This document shows positions 45,348 through 57,597 of a stretch of 64,000 nucleotides of DNA, piece after piece. A program made the translations under genes and the position numbers. Positions within the stretch are counted from its first letter, which is position 1. The number at the start of each line of letters is the position of its first letter. Below the pieces are notes generated by a model. That model searched no databases, had not been told where the DNA came from, and was given only the letters and a program-made list of their open reading frames with translations. Source of the stretch: Cynocephalus volans (lineage: Eukaryota; Chordata; Mammalia; Dermoptera; Cynocephalidae); assembly GCF_027409185.1 (NCBI RefSeq), contig NC_084460.1, forward strand, positions 61,144,501 to 61,208,500, given 5' to 3'.

Positions 45348-45949
45348 ATGGAAGTGATTTAGGGAGGGGTAGGAAAACACACTATGGAAAGCTACTAAAA
45401 GAAAAGCTCCCTCGGGAAATGAATTTTAAAACATTTATATTCATTCCTTATTTTTCACTTTTTTTCTAGCAAGGAACAGAAAACTCAATAGTTAGCTATC
45501 GAAGTTCTTAACATACAACTATTAAATTAAGCAAAGGATTATTAGTCTTTGTTCTGGCATTCTCAGGGAACGGGCTGTTTGTGTTATGTAACAAAAAGTC
45601 AGTGAAAGTTTTACATTTTTTACCTACTTTTCAATATAGTTTTTACTTCTAGTTAAGTCTGTTAAATAAAAATTATTGTGCCCCTTCTTCCCACACTTGT
45701 TGTAGCTAAGTAGATGCTCAAGAAGACAAGCAGGAACATCTTTGAGGGGAGAAGTACTGGTTGGTAGGAGAGACCAAAGTGTATAGGATCTATTGGTGCT
45801 GACATCTCACCAAGAAGTTGCCTTTATAAACAAATCAACGATATATCTGTGCTTTGCCAAAGACTAAGGCTTATAATAAGAAGAGGACTGGAAATCTCAG
45901 TGAGTTACTTGGACAGTTTTCTCATAGGAGGAATAATATCTAGTGTTCT
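45348..45949. other. No recognised feature
   Basis: AT-rich sequence without open frames or repeats that I can identify. Confidence 0.4.
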
Positions 45950-46445
45950 ATAGCACTGTAGGGTGGTTATAGTTAACAACAATTTATCATATAGTTTCAA
46001 TTAGCTAGAAGAGAGGATTTTGAGTGTTCCCAAGACAAAGAAATTATAAATGTTTAAGGTAATTTAAAAAAAGTCAGTTGTTGCCAGGGTTTCCAGGGAG
46101 GAAGGAGGGAGAGGAGGAGGAAGGGATGACTAGATGGAGCCCCGAGGATTTTTAGGGCAGTGAAACTATTCTTTATACTATAATAGTGAATACGTGACAT
46201 TATGCATTTGGGAAAACCCATAGAACTGCACAATGCAAAGAGGGAACGCTAATTTAAAATTGAGTTAATAATAATATATCCATATTGGTTCATAATTGTA
46301 ACAAATGTACCACACTAATGTAACATGTTAATAATGGGAAAATTTGTGTATGTGTGTGTGGGGGAGGGTATGAAAACTATTTGCACTTTCTGTTCAATTT
46401 CTTTGTAAACCTAAGACTGCTAAAAAATAAAGTCTATTACTTAGG
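45950..46445 (+). mobile_element. L1M 3' end
   Basis: 'ggtggttatagttaacaacaatttatc', 'gggaaaacccatagaactgcac', 'gtaacaaatgtaccacactaatg' and 'aaataaagtctatt' are standard phrases of old L1M 3'UTRs. Confidence 0.8.
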
Positions 46446-46504
46446 GGGTTAAAAAGAAAGAAAAATAAAGAATTATATAATTTAAAAAAATAAAATAAAA
46501 AATA

Positions 46505-47444
<940 letters not shown>

Positions 47445-47496
47445 GTATATATATATGCACACACACACACGCATGTGTGTGTGTGTGTGTGTGTGT
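47445..47496. repeat. (TA)n/(CA)n/(TG)n simple repeat with dyad symmetry
   Basis: TA units, then about seven CA units, a GCATG centre and about twelve TG units. The CA arm can pair with the TG arm. Confidence 0.9.
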
Positions 47497-47962
47497 CAGA
47501 GGTCATTGTTTTGGCCTAAGTTCCTGCACTGGGCCCTAGAAGACCAGACAAAATATAAATGGAGTCATCCCTGCTAAGTTCCAACCCACTTAGGTCTGAC
47601 CTTTTGAGAAGTCAGGAGAAAGAGAGCCAATTTCCCAAACAGGCCAGTTTAAATCTTCAATAAGTATGACAATGAAGTTCCCTCTGCTTTAATTCTTACA
47701 CAAAAGAGATAGCCTGAAGTAACTAGTGTGTTATTTTTCCATCATTGTCTCCCTGTCCCCACCTTCCAAAGAAAGTAACTGAAATGACCAATCCGCTTTT
47801 TGTTCTTTGTTTCTGCTTTCTTCAGTCTTTCCTGTCTATAAAAATCAACCTCCTCTGCTTGGCCCATTAGAACACTTGTTCTGTTTTATGGAATAGCGTG
47901 TTGCTCAATTCTAGACTCGCGATAGAGCCAATTGAGTTGTTTAACTAAATTGTTCTTTGACA
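47494..47962 (+). mobile_element. Solo LTR, family A (second copy)
   Basis: Sister of the LTR at 24383-25023 without the SINE. It shares the start TGT..., 'aatggagtcatccctgct', 'aatttcccaaacagg', 'gaaatgaccaatc', 'cctgtctataaaaatc' and the end 'ctttgaca'. It lies about 400 bp upstream of the UGGT1 CpG island in the same orientation as the gene. Confidence 0.75.
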
Positions 47963-48071
47963 ACTCTGACTTAATAGTTAAAAAAATATATACCCTCCAA
48001 AGAAGTATTTCTGTGTGGGTAAAATGATTTGCCCAGTGACACATACTCTAAAACAAATTTAAACAGTAATT

Positions 48072-48104
48072 TTTTCGGCCGCTGGTTAGTACAGGGCTTG
48101 ATAA
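48072..48104 (-). mobile_element. CYN SINE 3'-end fragment
   Basis: 'ttttttcggccgctggttagtacaggg', flanked by imperfect duplicates AACAGTAATT and AACAGTGATT. Confidence 0.6.
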
Positions 48105-48359
48105 ACAGTGATTTACATTTTTGAAAAAAAAATTCAGAGGACAAAATAATCCTTGGAGACTAAGCTGCCACTGTCCGTTAACATAAGCTAAACCTGGCTG
48201 ATAATACTTAAAAAGTCTTCCTTTTTATTTTTTACCAAGCCTCCTGGAATGGAAGCTATCAAACTTTAGGGTTGAGGATAAAGTTTTAACATGCTAAGAA
48301 ACCAGATAATTAGTCCTTTTTTGTGCACAGTACTTTTAACAGAAGGGCTTGAGAGAGTA

Positions 48360-48812
48360 AGACGACTCCGGAGCGTCAGAGTCCAAACTGAAAAAAAAGG
48401 TTGAAATTCCTATCTGGTTGCACCGTCTGGTACAATTTTTGGGTCGCAGAGGTCTGCTCTACACACCTTCCCACGACCTTGAAAACAAGTTGCCGTCCCC
48501 ACCACACTGAAGGGCGGGACCAAGGAGCGAAGCGGGGCCTCTTCGAAGATAAGATGGCGGCCTCGCGACGCTCTGGACTGCCTTAGCTACCACTCGGTAG
48601 CCGGAAGTCCCCTGGCCTTTGCCTTAAGGAAGCGGAAGTAAAGGGGTGGCCGGCAGCTCTGGTGTTGCTCTGCGAGGCCGGCTTGTGAGCCGCGCCAGTG
48701 GAAAGGCGCGTGTCGGACTCTCACTGGCGCAGCCTTCACAGCTAGTGCCGCTCCGCTCCGCCCCGCCCTGTCGTTGTCGCAGCCGCTGCAGCGGACGAAG
48801 CCCGGCTCAGGC
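48360..48812 (+). promoter_or_regulatory. UGGT1: UGGT1 CpG-island promoter and 5'UTR
   Basis: GC- and CpG-rich, without a TATA box, directly before the first coding exon. Visible motifs: AAGATGGCGGC at 48551-48561 (YY1 consensus), CCGGAAGT at 48601-48608 and GCGGAAGT at 48632-48639 (ETS/GABP type), and CCGCCCCGCCC near 48758-48768 (Sp1/KLF type). This is the usual make-up of a housekeeping promoter. The transcription start cannot be fixed by eye. The CpG-rich zone continues to about 49080. Confidence 0.8.
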
Positions 48813-48870
48813 ATGGGCAGCAAGGGGGACACGAGCGGTGCTTGTGCCGCAGCTGCGTGGCCGGTGACAG
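48813..48870 (+). CDS. UGGT1: UGGT1 exon 1 (coding part), start codon
   Basis: UGGT1 is the ER-lumen folding sensor: it re-glucosylates N-glycans on misfolded glycoproteins so that they rebind calnexin/calreticulin. This exon encodes MGSKGDTSGACAAAAWPVT plus the first base of the next codon. It ends at a GT donor (CAG/GTACCT at 48871). The residues closely match what I recall of the human N-terminus (MGCKGDASGACAAGALPVTG). The phase (58 nt, one base over) fits exon 2 exactly. The start is chosen by that homology and by its CpG-island position. UGGT2 is excluded because its N-terminus differs. Confidence 0.93.
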
Positions 48871-49629
48871 GTACCTAGGGGTGGCGTGGGGAGGCCTCAT
48901 GGACGGGGAGAGAGTCTGGGGAGCGAGGCGACCCTGTACCCGGTCACCTTGAGCTTCTGCCCTACCCTGACTCAGTTTCCCAGCCATCTATCTATTCGCG
49001 AGCGCTCCGAGTTGCCTTCAGTGGTCTTCCAGGCAAGGTGTCGCTTCCGCAAAGGTGGCGACAGGCTCTCTTCACCGGTCTTGAGACTTCTTTGAAGAGC
49101 TTTGAGACCCAAATGCCCAAGTGCAGCAGGAAGTGGGGGAAGTGCCCTAACATGAATTTAGACCAAACCTGACCCTAAGTATGTTGAGAGCCGTCACTTT
49201 GCAGGACTCTGATTGGAAAGCGACTTGCTTCTTTTAAAGATTTCAGTTTTCCCTGAAATGAATTCGGGTGATGCATATTGGTTGCCCTTTTCATTTAATA
49301 CTAGAATCTGTTGGCTGGAAATTGGATGATCTTGTTTCACTTTTAACGTGGGACCTGCCGGAAGAAGGAGATCTGAGTACATCGCCAATAAGTTATGGAT
49401 GTGAACTGTTCTTGTTCATGGCCAGAATCTCTAGCTTGTTTCACATATCTTGCCAGATTTGAGAAGGAGCATATTTTATTCATTTGAAGTCCAGGGATCT
49501 TGTGCCTTATTGTGCTACACTGTTTTGGAAACATTTACCGATACACTTGCCAGGCGATTTTAGTATAAAGTGCCCTCTTTTTTTGAAATATGTTGTACAC
49601 TTGCAAGAGTTTGTAGACATTTTATTTTA

Positions 49630-49725
49630 TTTATTTTTGGCGGCCGGCGGGTATGGGGATCCGAACCTGTGACCTTGGTGTTATCAGCGCCATGCTCTTC
49701 CAAGTGAGCCGTCAGGCCAGCTTTG
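49630..49725 (-). mobile_element. CYN SINE in UGGT1 intron 1
   Basis: 'tggcggccggcgggtatggggatccgaacc' to 'ccaagtgagccgtcaggccagc'. CpGs are still present, which suggests a young copy. Confidence 0.92.
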
Positions 49726-50520
49726 AAGACTTTTTATTTATTTATTTACTTTTAAATTTAACAACACCATAAAAATTGGGATGATTGTAGTCTTTTAAAT
49801 TATCTTGTTTTTGATACTTAGCTAAAACTTTTTATTAAAGGAAGTAAACGTAATATTTTGTTCAGTAGCATGGTGCCTTTACAGTGCACGTTTAACTTGC
49901 AGAGGGTAGGTTGAACGATGGAGAAAATTCTGTTGGAGCTTTTCTGCAGTTATCTGTGATCATCTTCATATCAGATGTATGAGTAGTATAGTAACTACTT
50001 TCAGTTGAAGTTTATGTGGTTCATAGCAAACAGTTTTGCTAAAGGTATAAATGTATATTAAGTTTAATTATTTGAGAGATTAATTTATTTCTCAAAAAGG
50101 TGCTTCCTAATATTTTTTCTTTGCTACTATTATGTATGTTGAAACTCAGATGGCCATCTGTAAGCTTGCAGATTGCAAGTTGCTTTTTAAGAATTTGTTA
50201 GCTATTATCTTTAGTTTAAAAACAGAATAAGAAAAAGTTGGTCATGACTTATGTGTCTTCTGTTTTCCAGAAATGAAAAGCGTTTGCCATACATAATTTT
50301 TATTAATATTTCCTGTATCTTATTGTAGTTAAGTGATCAAGAGATAGTGTTTTAATTTAAACATACTAGGATCTTACAGACAGTTGATGATAGAGTTGGA
50401 CCTATAATTGTTAAAGAGTGTTTTCTATATATCCAACATGCCACAAGCATTATGTTCCTTATGCCTGTGTTCGTGCAATACCACATTGTGCATTGTGACT
50501 GCTCTCTGACTATTCATTTT
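49726..50520. other. Intron 1 sequence, nothing recognised
   Basis: AT-rich intronic DNA without repeats that I can name. Confidence 0.5.
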
Positions 50521-50522
50521 GC

Positions 50523-50617
50523 TTTTTTGGGGGTGGCTGGCTGGTATAGGGACCTGAACCCATGACCTTGGTGTTAGAAGGCTGTACTGTAATCAACAGA
50601 GTAACTGGCCAGACCCT
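50523..50617 (-). mobile_element. CYN SINE in UGGT1 intron 1
   Basis: 'ttttttgggggtggctggctggtatagggacctg' to 'gtaactggccagaccc'. Confidence 0.9.
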
Positions 50618-51003
50618 CAGCATTTAAGGACCACTAGGATCAGAGTGATAAGGGATCTCATAAAATGAAGGCATCTTTGAACAAAAGACGACTTCATTGA
50701 GGTTCTTACCTGTGTTTCTCTGGACAACCTTTTCCTCTGGTATTACCTGTGGAATCAAGAATGTAGAGTCATGGTGTCAAAGCTCTTCTTTATTGTATAG
50801 CTTTCTTCCCTTTTTCATCTCTAATGGTGCTATATCTCTCCCCAAGAGCACTCATTCTCTCTCTCTTTTTAAAATGATGCAAGGGATCTCTGGGTAAGTC
50901 ACAAGTACATAGGATTTTCATTTTTACCCTTCTTACTGTCCTTGCCTTTTTGTAGCATCTTTATTCTTGCTGCTGCACTCCTTTTTTTCCTGTTGTTTTC
51001 ATT

Positions 51004-51570
51004 TATCAGCACCTCGTATGTTCCAGGCATTATGCTAGGCATGATGACTGTGACAGACAAAACTCCCTGCTCTTTAGGAGCTTACATTCAGTCCCCAAAG
51101 CCAACCTAAGTATGGATCTGTCATGCTGGTTGGTCAGTTTGTCCTTTGGCCACTGCTTCAGGCCTGCTCCCTTGGTTTCAGGTTGAAACTGTGTCTCTTT
51201 CAGCCACTTGTGTCCCAAGGACTTGGCCCCTAGAAAATCCTTGGAATTGCCTTGGTTCTCCCAGTAAAGCACTATGCTCAGTCTGAGTCGGCACAGTGTG
51301 AATTTTTACCTCTTCTAAAGCCAGAGAACCAAGGGAGATGGTATGGTATTGTAGAACAGGCGTGTATGGGTTCCAAGCATTACTGTTTATTAGTTGGATA
51401 AGGTACTTAGCCTTTCCGAGCTTTTGTTTTATTTGTTAAGATGATACAATAATGTTTTATCCATTTATGCAGCATATTTATGGAATATCTCCTGTGGGCT
51501 GGGCACTGTGCTGTTCACTGAGGTGAACAAAGTAAATACGGTTGCTGCCCTCAAGGAACTTCAGTTCCCT
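51004..51570. repeat. Ancient L2/MIR-like repeats
   Basis: 51004-51095 ('gttccaggcattatgctaggcatgatgactgtg...gagcttacattcag') and 51465-51570 ('gggctgggcactgtgctgttcactgaggtgaac...') resemble L2-type text. 51330-51450 ('attagttggataaggtacttagcctttccgag') is MIR-like. They are all old and eroded. Confidence 0.5.
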
Positions 51571-52004
51571 GAGTTGTGTGTAAGGATTAGTTAACATAGT
51601 GTATGTAACGCACTTAACACAATGCTTAGCCCAGACTCATTGCTCAACAAATGCTAAGGTTTCCTCCAGGGCCTTTTGTCATGCCCTCAGTTCCCTCATT
51701 GCTCTACAGGCTATCTGCCTGGGGTTACTATGCAGTGGTATCCAGTTTGGCATCAGGAGTCACCACTTTCTGGGCATTATACATCAAGGTCCCTTTGGGA
51801 CAAATTGTAAGCATAGCCAGTAGCATAATACTGCTTGAACACAGTTCACATGCTGTGTCTCCAATTTAGAAACTCAGTGACGTTTGGGGAGGATTTTTCT
51901 TTTCTCCTAGCCACAGAGAATATATTTCCAAACTATATTTTTGAGACTGTGTAGTAATGATGATGCAGCATCCTATAATTTAGAAGATAGTTTTTTTCGT
52001 ATGG

Positions 52005-52215
52005 TGAAATGTTTTACTACAACCATCAGTTCTGTTATAGTACTTTGCACTTTACAAAGTGATTTTCATAATTGCCTTTTCACTCACAGTGATGGTGCGG
52101 CAGATATTGTTATTCTTATCTCATACTCTGGGAGACTAAGGTGCAGGGAAGTTAAGGTAACATGCTTATGGTTAAAATGCTAGTAAGTAGCAAACTAGGA
52201 ATTGATCACAGCTCC
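52005..52215 (-). repeat. MIR-like SINE relic
   Basis: 'actttacaaagtgattttcataattgcc', then 'gggagactaaggtgcagggaagttaaggtaacatgc' and 'gctagtaagtagcaaactagg' follow the order of a MIR on minus. Confidence 0.55.
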
Positions 52216-52631
52216 TCTGATGCTAAAAGGTTTTCTCTTTTCATTAACTGTGTTTGTTCTATCAGGCAGAGCTGATTTTTGAGGCTGTGGTCCATGGACC
52301 TGTGGGGAGGGTGTCTATGAATAGTCTTAGGAGAGTTCTTTTTTTTTCTTAGGAGAGTTCTTGAGTGGTCTGAAGTTGTAATTTACTTTTATGTAAGTTT
52401 GGGTCCTTGCTTGCTCCTCTTCGGGAAACGTCAGTAACTTCCATAGATTCCGAAAGGGGCCTACGTCGTCCTCCCTTCTCCAGTCAGGAATCACTGTGAG
52501 CAGGTTTCAAGGTCTAGTTTGGCTAGCTCTCTAGACCAAATTTTGTTTTTTTTCAGTAAATTTTATTTTTTTGTGTGTATTCTTTTGTTTCTGCAGAGTA
52601 TCTATAGCAGTCTTTACAAATGTTGATTTAT

Positions 52632-52726
52632 TTTTATTTTTTGCTAGCTGGCCGGTACAGGGATTGAACCCTAGACCTTGGTGTTATTAACACCACACTC
52701 TAACCAACTGAGCTAACTGGCCAGCT
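52632..52726 (-). mobile_element. CYN SINE in UGGT1 intron 1
   Basis: 'tgctagctggccggtacagggattg' to 'accaactgagctaactggccagc', full monomer. Confidence 0.92.
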
Positions 52727-53308
52727 CTTTTTTTAATACTTGAGTATCATTGTTTCTAAAGGAGGTTTTCATATAAACCTTTTGTTTCCAAAGAAGCTGG
52801 CATTGCCTGAATTTAAAACTCTTTTAAAAGCCACTTTTCTATTTGGCATAATTTATTTTATTTTTGGCTACTGTTTTTCAGAGATATTGTGTAATGAACA
52901 ATATGAAGCAGGATGTAAGCACAAATCATAATGCTTTTTGTAAAAAGAAGTTATTGCCAGGCCCCCCCAATATGGACTGTTTCCCCCAATGATAGATTTT
53001 ATGACCAGTATTGAGGAACTGGGGTGAGAGTGGAGTGAGTATTACCAGATGCCAACATTCAGAAGTACAAGGTTGGTTCAGTGTTTCCCACAATTCTCAT
53101 CCCTTTTTGGTTCCCATTCAAATGGGTGGAGGTCAGATGCTGACTTTTTTATAACTCAGGTGGAAGTCTGATTAGGGTTCTGTTAGGTAGACTTCTGGGA
53201 TGAAAAATCAGATCAGAGAAATCTACAGCTGGAGACCTTTTTCTGAAATAGTCTGGACACTGAGAAGATCTTGGTGTGCTTGGAGAGGCTGCGAACAGGA
53301 GTCAGGAG

Positions 53309-53360
53309 GCCTGCATTCTATCTATGGCCATACCGCCTGCATTCTATCTATGGCCATACC
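53309..53360. repeat. 26-bp tandem duplication
   Basis: Two perfect adjacent copies (53309-53334 and 53335-53360), each beginning GCCTGCATTCTATC and ending GGCCATACC. Confidence 0.9.
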
Positions 53361-53484
53361 GCTTTACAGAGGACCCCAGCTTTCTCATTTGGTAGAGGGG
53401 GATGGTTGGCCTGGGAACCCATTGGATCTTACATCTCCTCATTCCAGAATCTATCTTTGAGTTTACATTTGAGACCCCTTAAAT

Positions 53485-53932
53485 TACTTTCCTAGGGCTG
53501 CCATAACAAACTACCACAAACTGGGTGGCTTAGAACAACAGAAATTTACTGTCTCATAGTTCTGAAGGCTAGAAGTCCTAAATCAAGGTGTCACAGGACC
53601 ATATTTCCTCTGAAACCTACAGGGGGAGGATCTTTCTTTGCCTCTTCCAGCTTCTGGTAGCCCTGGATATTCTTTAGCTCTGAGTATAATTTCAGTGTCT
53701 GCCTCTGTCATCACTTGGGGTTCTCCCTGTGTCTTTTTATGTAGTTTTCCCTCTGTGTGTGTCTGTCTCTGTGTCCAAATTTCCCTTTTTCATAGCACCA
53801 GTCATATTGGATCGGGACCTACCCTAATGACCTTGTAACTAGATTACCTCTGTAAAGTGCCACATTCTTAGGTTCTGGGTTTAGGACTTCAACATATCTC
53901 TTTGGGGGGACACAATTCAACTTTTAACACCC
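53485..53932 (-). mobile_element. MLT1-type MaLR LTR
   Basis: Reverse-orientation LTR: 'cctagggctgccataacaaactaccac', 'ggcttagaacaacagaaattta', 'gaccttgtaactagattacctctg' and 'acacaattcaac' are MLT1 hallmarks read from the 3' end. Confidence 0.88.
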
Positions 53933-53969
53933 ATCAGTTGTGTTTTCATCTATCTCAGCTTCATGTACT

Positions 53970-54082
53970 CTTTTTTTTTTTTTTTTTTTTTTTTTTGTGG
54001 CTGGCCAGTACAGGGATCAAACCTTGGACCTTTGTGTTATCAGCATCTTGCTCTAACCAACTGACCTTACCAGCCAGCCCTG
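53970..54082 (-). mobile_element. CYN SINE in UGGT1 intron 1
   Basis: Long T-tract, then 'tgtggctggccagtacagggatc' to 'actgaccttaccagccagccc'. Confidence 0.9.
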
Positions 54083-54102
54083 CTACTCTCTCCCTCTCTC
54101 TA

Positions 54103-54175
54103 TTTTTTTTTTTTGGCAGCTGGCTGGTAAGGGAATCTGAACCCTTGACCTTGTTGTTACAACACTGCTCCCTAA
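54103..54175 (-). mobile_element. CYN SINE, truncated, in UGGT1 intron 1
   Basis: 'tttttttttggcagctggctggtaagggaatctg' to 'actgctccctaacc'. The A-box end is missing. It abuts the previous copy. Confidence 0.88.
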
Positions 54176-54520
54176 CCTGCTACTCTCATGCTTTATGAAG
54201 TGTAGTTGTGTGCAACCTGTCTTGACACCAATTGACTTTTATACCTTTGCTCAGTATATAGACTCTCCAGGAAATAAAGTGGAGCTGTTGTTGGAAAGAA
54301 TTTAATGAACTTACATGCCTTTAGTTATGTGTCAGTCACTCAGCAAATATCTATTGGACTGTCTAGATATTAAATGCTCTTATATTTCAGAAGCATTTCT
54401 ATTTCTGTAAACTTAATGTTATTTTGTGTCTCCAAGTATTAAGATTGTTATTTTCTGTCTCCATGTATTAAGGTTTAATATTACCTTGTAGTGGAATTTT
54501 TTTTCTTTTTTCCTTTGTAG

Positions 54521-54656
54521 GATTTTGCTATAAAATGGGACTTCTGATTGTACTCACTGGACTGTGGCTGATGGCTTCAGTAAAGGCAGATTCAAAAGCT
54601 ATTACAACCTCTCTTACAACAAAATGGTTTTCCACCCCATTGTTGTTAGAAGCCAG
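54521..54656 (+). CDS. UGGT1: UGGT1 exon 2 (signal peptide and mature N-terminus)
   Basis: Preceded by a pyrimidine tract and TTTGTAG and followed by GTGAGA. It encodes residues 20-65 (first and last codons shared with neighbours): a hydrophobic signal segment MGLLIVLTGLWLMASV, then KA/DSKAITTSLTTKWFS and the LLLEA motif. Cleavage is expected after Ala42, as in the human protein, which targets the enzyme to the ER lumen. Met25 at the start of the hydrophobic core is a possible alternative initiator. The 5.65-kb intron before it is rich in SINEs. Confidence 0.95.
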
Positions 54657-56910
54657 GTGAGAAGACATTTTTTTTTTCTTTCACACACATATTTGAGTGT
54701 AAGTGTAGGCTCTGCCAGTGAATATTCAGGAGCTTTTTAGGAAGTGAGGTTATCATCTTCAAATGCATTTATTAAGAGCCTCTTTCAATGTGCGCTGTGC
54801 TATATGCTGTACAAAGGCTGTTAGGACAGAGTATCTATCTTTCAGTAAGTAGGACAGGGCTGTATTGAGTCAGAGATATTAAGGAACTTCTTTAGAAAAA
54901 TATGTTGAATTGGTTAAATTATTATATCTTCAAGGGAAAGAACAAGTGTGGTAATAAGAGAAGAGAAAATTGTACTTATAAGAGAGTTTCTACTTATTTG
55001 AAGAAAGTTTTAAGAGATATTTAATATAAGGAAGAGAAGAGAGGCTGGCAAGGTGGGGTAAGAGGACAAGCACCCCTTAAGAACTTGGAAGAAGACCCCA
55101 AGATAAGAGAATGCAGGGGAGAAGCTGAAGAAATGACACGTACATCTAAGATTTACGTGTTCTATATTTTAACCTCTCCAAAATCAGGATGCATTTTTAA
55201 TTAAATCAAGAAATTATCTTGCAATTAAAATTGGTAGCATTTTTCATAAAACAATGATAATGTCTTAAAATTGATGAAATACAATATAGTCGATGATTTC
55301 TTGGGAAATTTTGTATTCCAAGTGTGCTTTTAGCTTATGTTTATAATATAAATGTAATGAGATACTGCTCTCTATAACCAGTTTTATATGTTTGTGGATG
55401 GAAACTTGTTGTATCTCAAATAATGTATAGTTAGGACTCATAGAGAATCTTCCCAAAGGATAAATGTAGGTAGATTAAATAGCAAACACTTGGTAAGTCT
55501 CAGTGTTTGATAGTGCTAGAAATTTGAATTGTCACATCACTTCAGTTAATTTTGTGGTCTACCTTTATCATCTTCAACTTAGAATTTTGTCTTGTAACAT
55601 TTTCTCCTTAATCTCTCAGAAAATGTCAATGAAGAGTTTTGTTGTGTTGTGTATATGAATACTTGCACCCCTTAAGAAAGAAGCCTCATTTGGTATTGCT
55701 AAGAGGACCAGTGGGAAAGGGGGCGTGTGAGAGCTGGTCTTGATTTGCTCAGGAGCATAGTGGACTTTCTGCTGAACACACTGTTCTTCCGTCCTTTTCT
55801 GTGCCTCCCTTTTCTCAGCAATGAAATGGCAAAAAGAAAACAAACCCCCAAAACCACTGTATTTCTTTTACCATGATGTTACAGTAAATAATTTGATAAA
55901 TGGATCGAGCTCCTCAAAAGGCAGAACTTTATTAGATAAAGAGTAGTTGTAAAACTGCCGTTACCTCCAAGTGACTGGAGGTTGTTTGAGATCCTAGACT
56001 GCCTTAGTCAGGACTCTAATAACTGAGCTTTTTTTTTTTTTCCTTTTTGCTAATCTTACTTTGGATGATTTTTCTGGTGTAAATCTAAGTCATTGAGATT
56101 TACTATCACTTTCTGAATAATTTTGTATAATTAACTGTCTAGATGTGTTGTGATATTCTGCTTAGCATTCTTAACTGAATTACTACATTCCATTACCCTC
56201 ACTTTTATTTACACTAACACATGTTTTGGTACCTGTGCATTGTTCTAGAAGATTCTTGTGGCATGTACCTGTGGACTTTGAGAAAGTACGCTAAAATTAT
56301 GAGCCTTAATTGCTCAATTTTTTAAGTTTCTTTGATCACTGTGAAGTGGGTAAGATATAATGTTTCCTTCACCAACTTCCCCCTCACAGACATCTCCCTT
56401 TTTCATGACATCCTGGTCATTTGCCATTTTAGTTTACTATTTTTAGGCGTCTTTTCCTATGGCTGTTTGCATACAGTTTGCCAAGGTATTGGGACACTTA
56501 GGCAATTTAGAAATGAGCTCTGCTTATTTGAAACCGCTCCTTATTCATCTCTAGAGCTAGCTGAGGCCACCAGTCTTCCCTCCTATGTCCGTGGCAGGCT
56601 CTGATGATGGGTTGCAGCACTCTGTCCATTTGGGTGAGGAACAATGGTTAGAATCTTTTTCTACAGTTCAAGCATGCGGCAATTAAAGAACTTTTGCCTT
56701 CCTTGTATCTAGCCCTTAGGGACTAAAAATATTTGTGTTTATATTTTTAGGTTGGGCCTGATGTTTATGAAAGGATTGTAGCTTTGTGGTTGTCCATGAA
56801 GTGATGTTTATATTTAACTGAAGTAAAACCTTGAATATGTTTTGGGCAGCTATAGTTACTAATAAAGATGTTATGTAAATAGGTATTATTAAAATCAAAG
56901 CCAATTATTG
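54657..56910. other. UGGT1 intron 2, first half: no recognised feature
   Basis: AT-rich intron. About 54755-54810 may be an L2-like relic ('gcgctgtgctatatgctgtac'). No exon-like segment with splice sites was seen. Confidence 0.45.
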
Positions 56911-56924
56911 TTTATTGAGTGTTA

Positions 56925-57160
56925 GATATTATAGTGGCCCAAGAATGCAGCATGATAGAGGTGTAAATCAGATAGACTTGAATTTACATTCTAGCTTTTT
57001 TATTTACTAACTCAGTGCCATTAAGCAAATTAGGAATATCTCTGAATTGCAGTTTCTTTATTTGAAAAACAGTTATAACAGGGTACTGTGAGGTTTTTGG
57101 CAACATGGGTAAATATACTGAGCATAGTGACTCTCACATGGGAGACCCTCCTTAAATATT
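56925..57160 (+). repeat. MIR-like SINE relic
   Basis: 'tagacttgaatttacattctagc', 'ttactaactcagtgccattaagcaaat', 'ctctgaattgcagtttctttatttg' follow the standard MIR order. Confidence 0.7.
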
Positions 57161-57211
57161 CATTTTTCTTCTCCTTCTGCTAAAGAGAAGATCAATTCTT
57201 TTCTCTTCAGT

Positions 57212-57302
57212 GTTTTGGGTGGCTGGCCAGTACTGGGATACAAACCCTTGACCTTGTTGTTATCAGCACCACTCCCTAACCAACTGAGCTACCCAGCCAG
57301 CC
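57212..57302 (-). mobile_element. CYN SINE in UGGT1 intron 2
   Basis: 'gggtggctggccagtactgggatac' to 'actgagctacccagccagcc', with a near-repeated AGGAAGATCAATTCT-type context on both sides that looks like a TSD (AGAAGATCAATTCT / GGAAGATCAATTCT). Confidence 0.92.
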
Positions 57303-57597
57303 AGGAAGATCAATTCTGATCTCCCTCAGTAACTTTGGAAATCTAAGAAAATAAGTTTATCATCTTATTCAGGTTGTTTGTCGGTTTTGTTGTTGTCAAA
57401 GGTTAAAAACTTTTTATTATGATGTTTCAAAACATTTATAAATGAACAGAATGATGTAATGTGCTCTCTCTGTACCTATTACCCAGAATTAACAGTTATC
57501 AACTCAAGTCCAGTAACCACCATCACCGCCACCACCACTCTCTCCCCTCCCCCACTGGAATATTTTATTTTTTATTGTTTACTTTTTACATTTTTAA

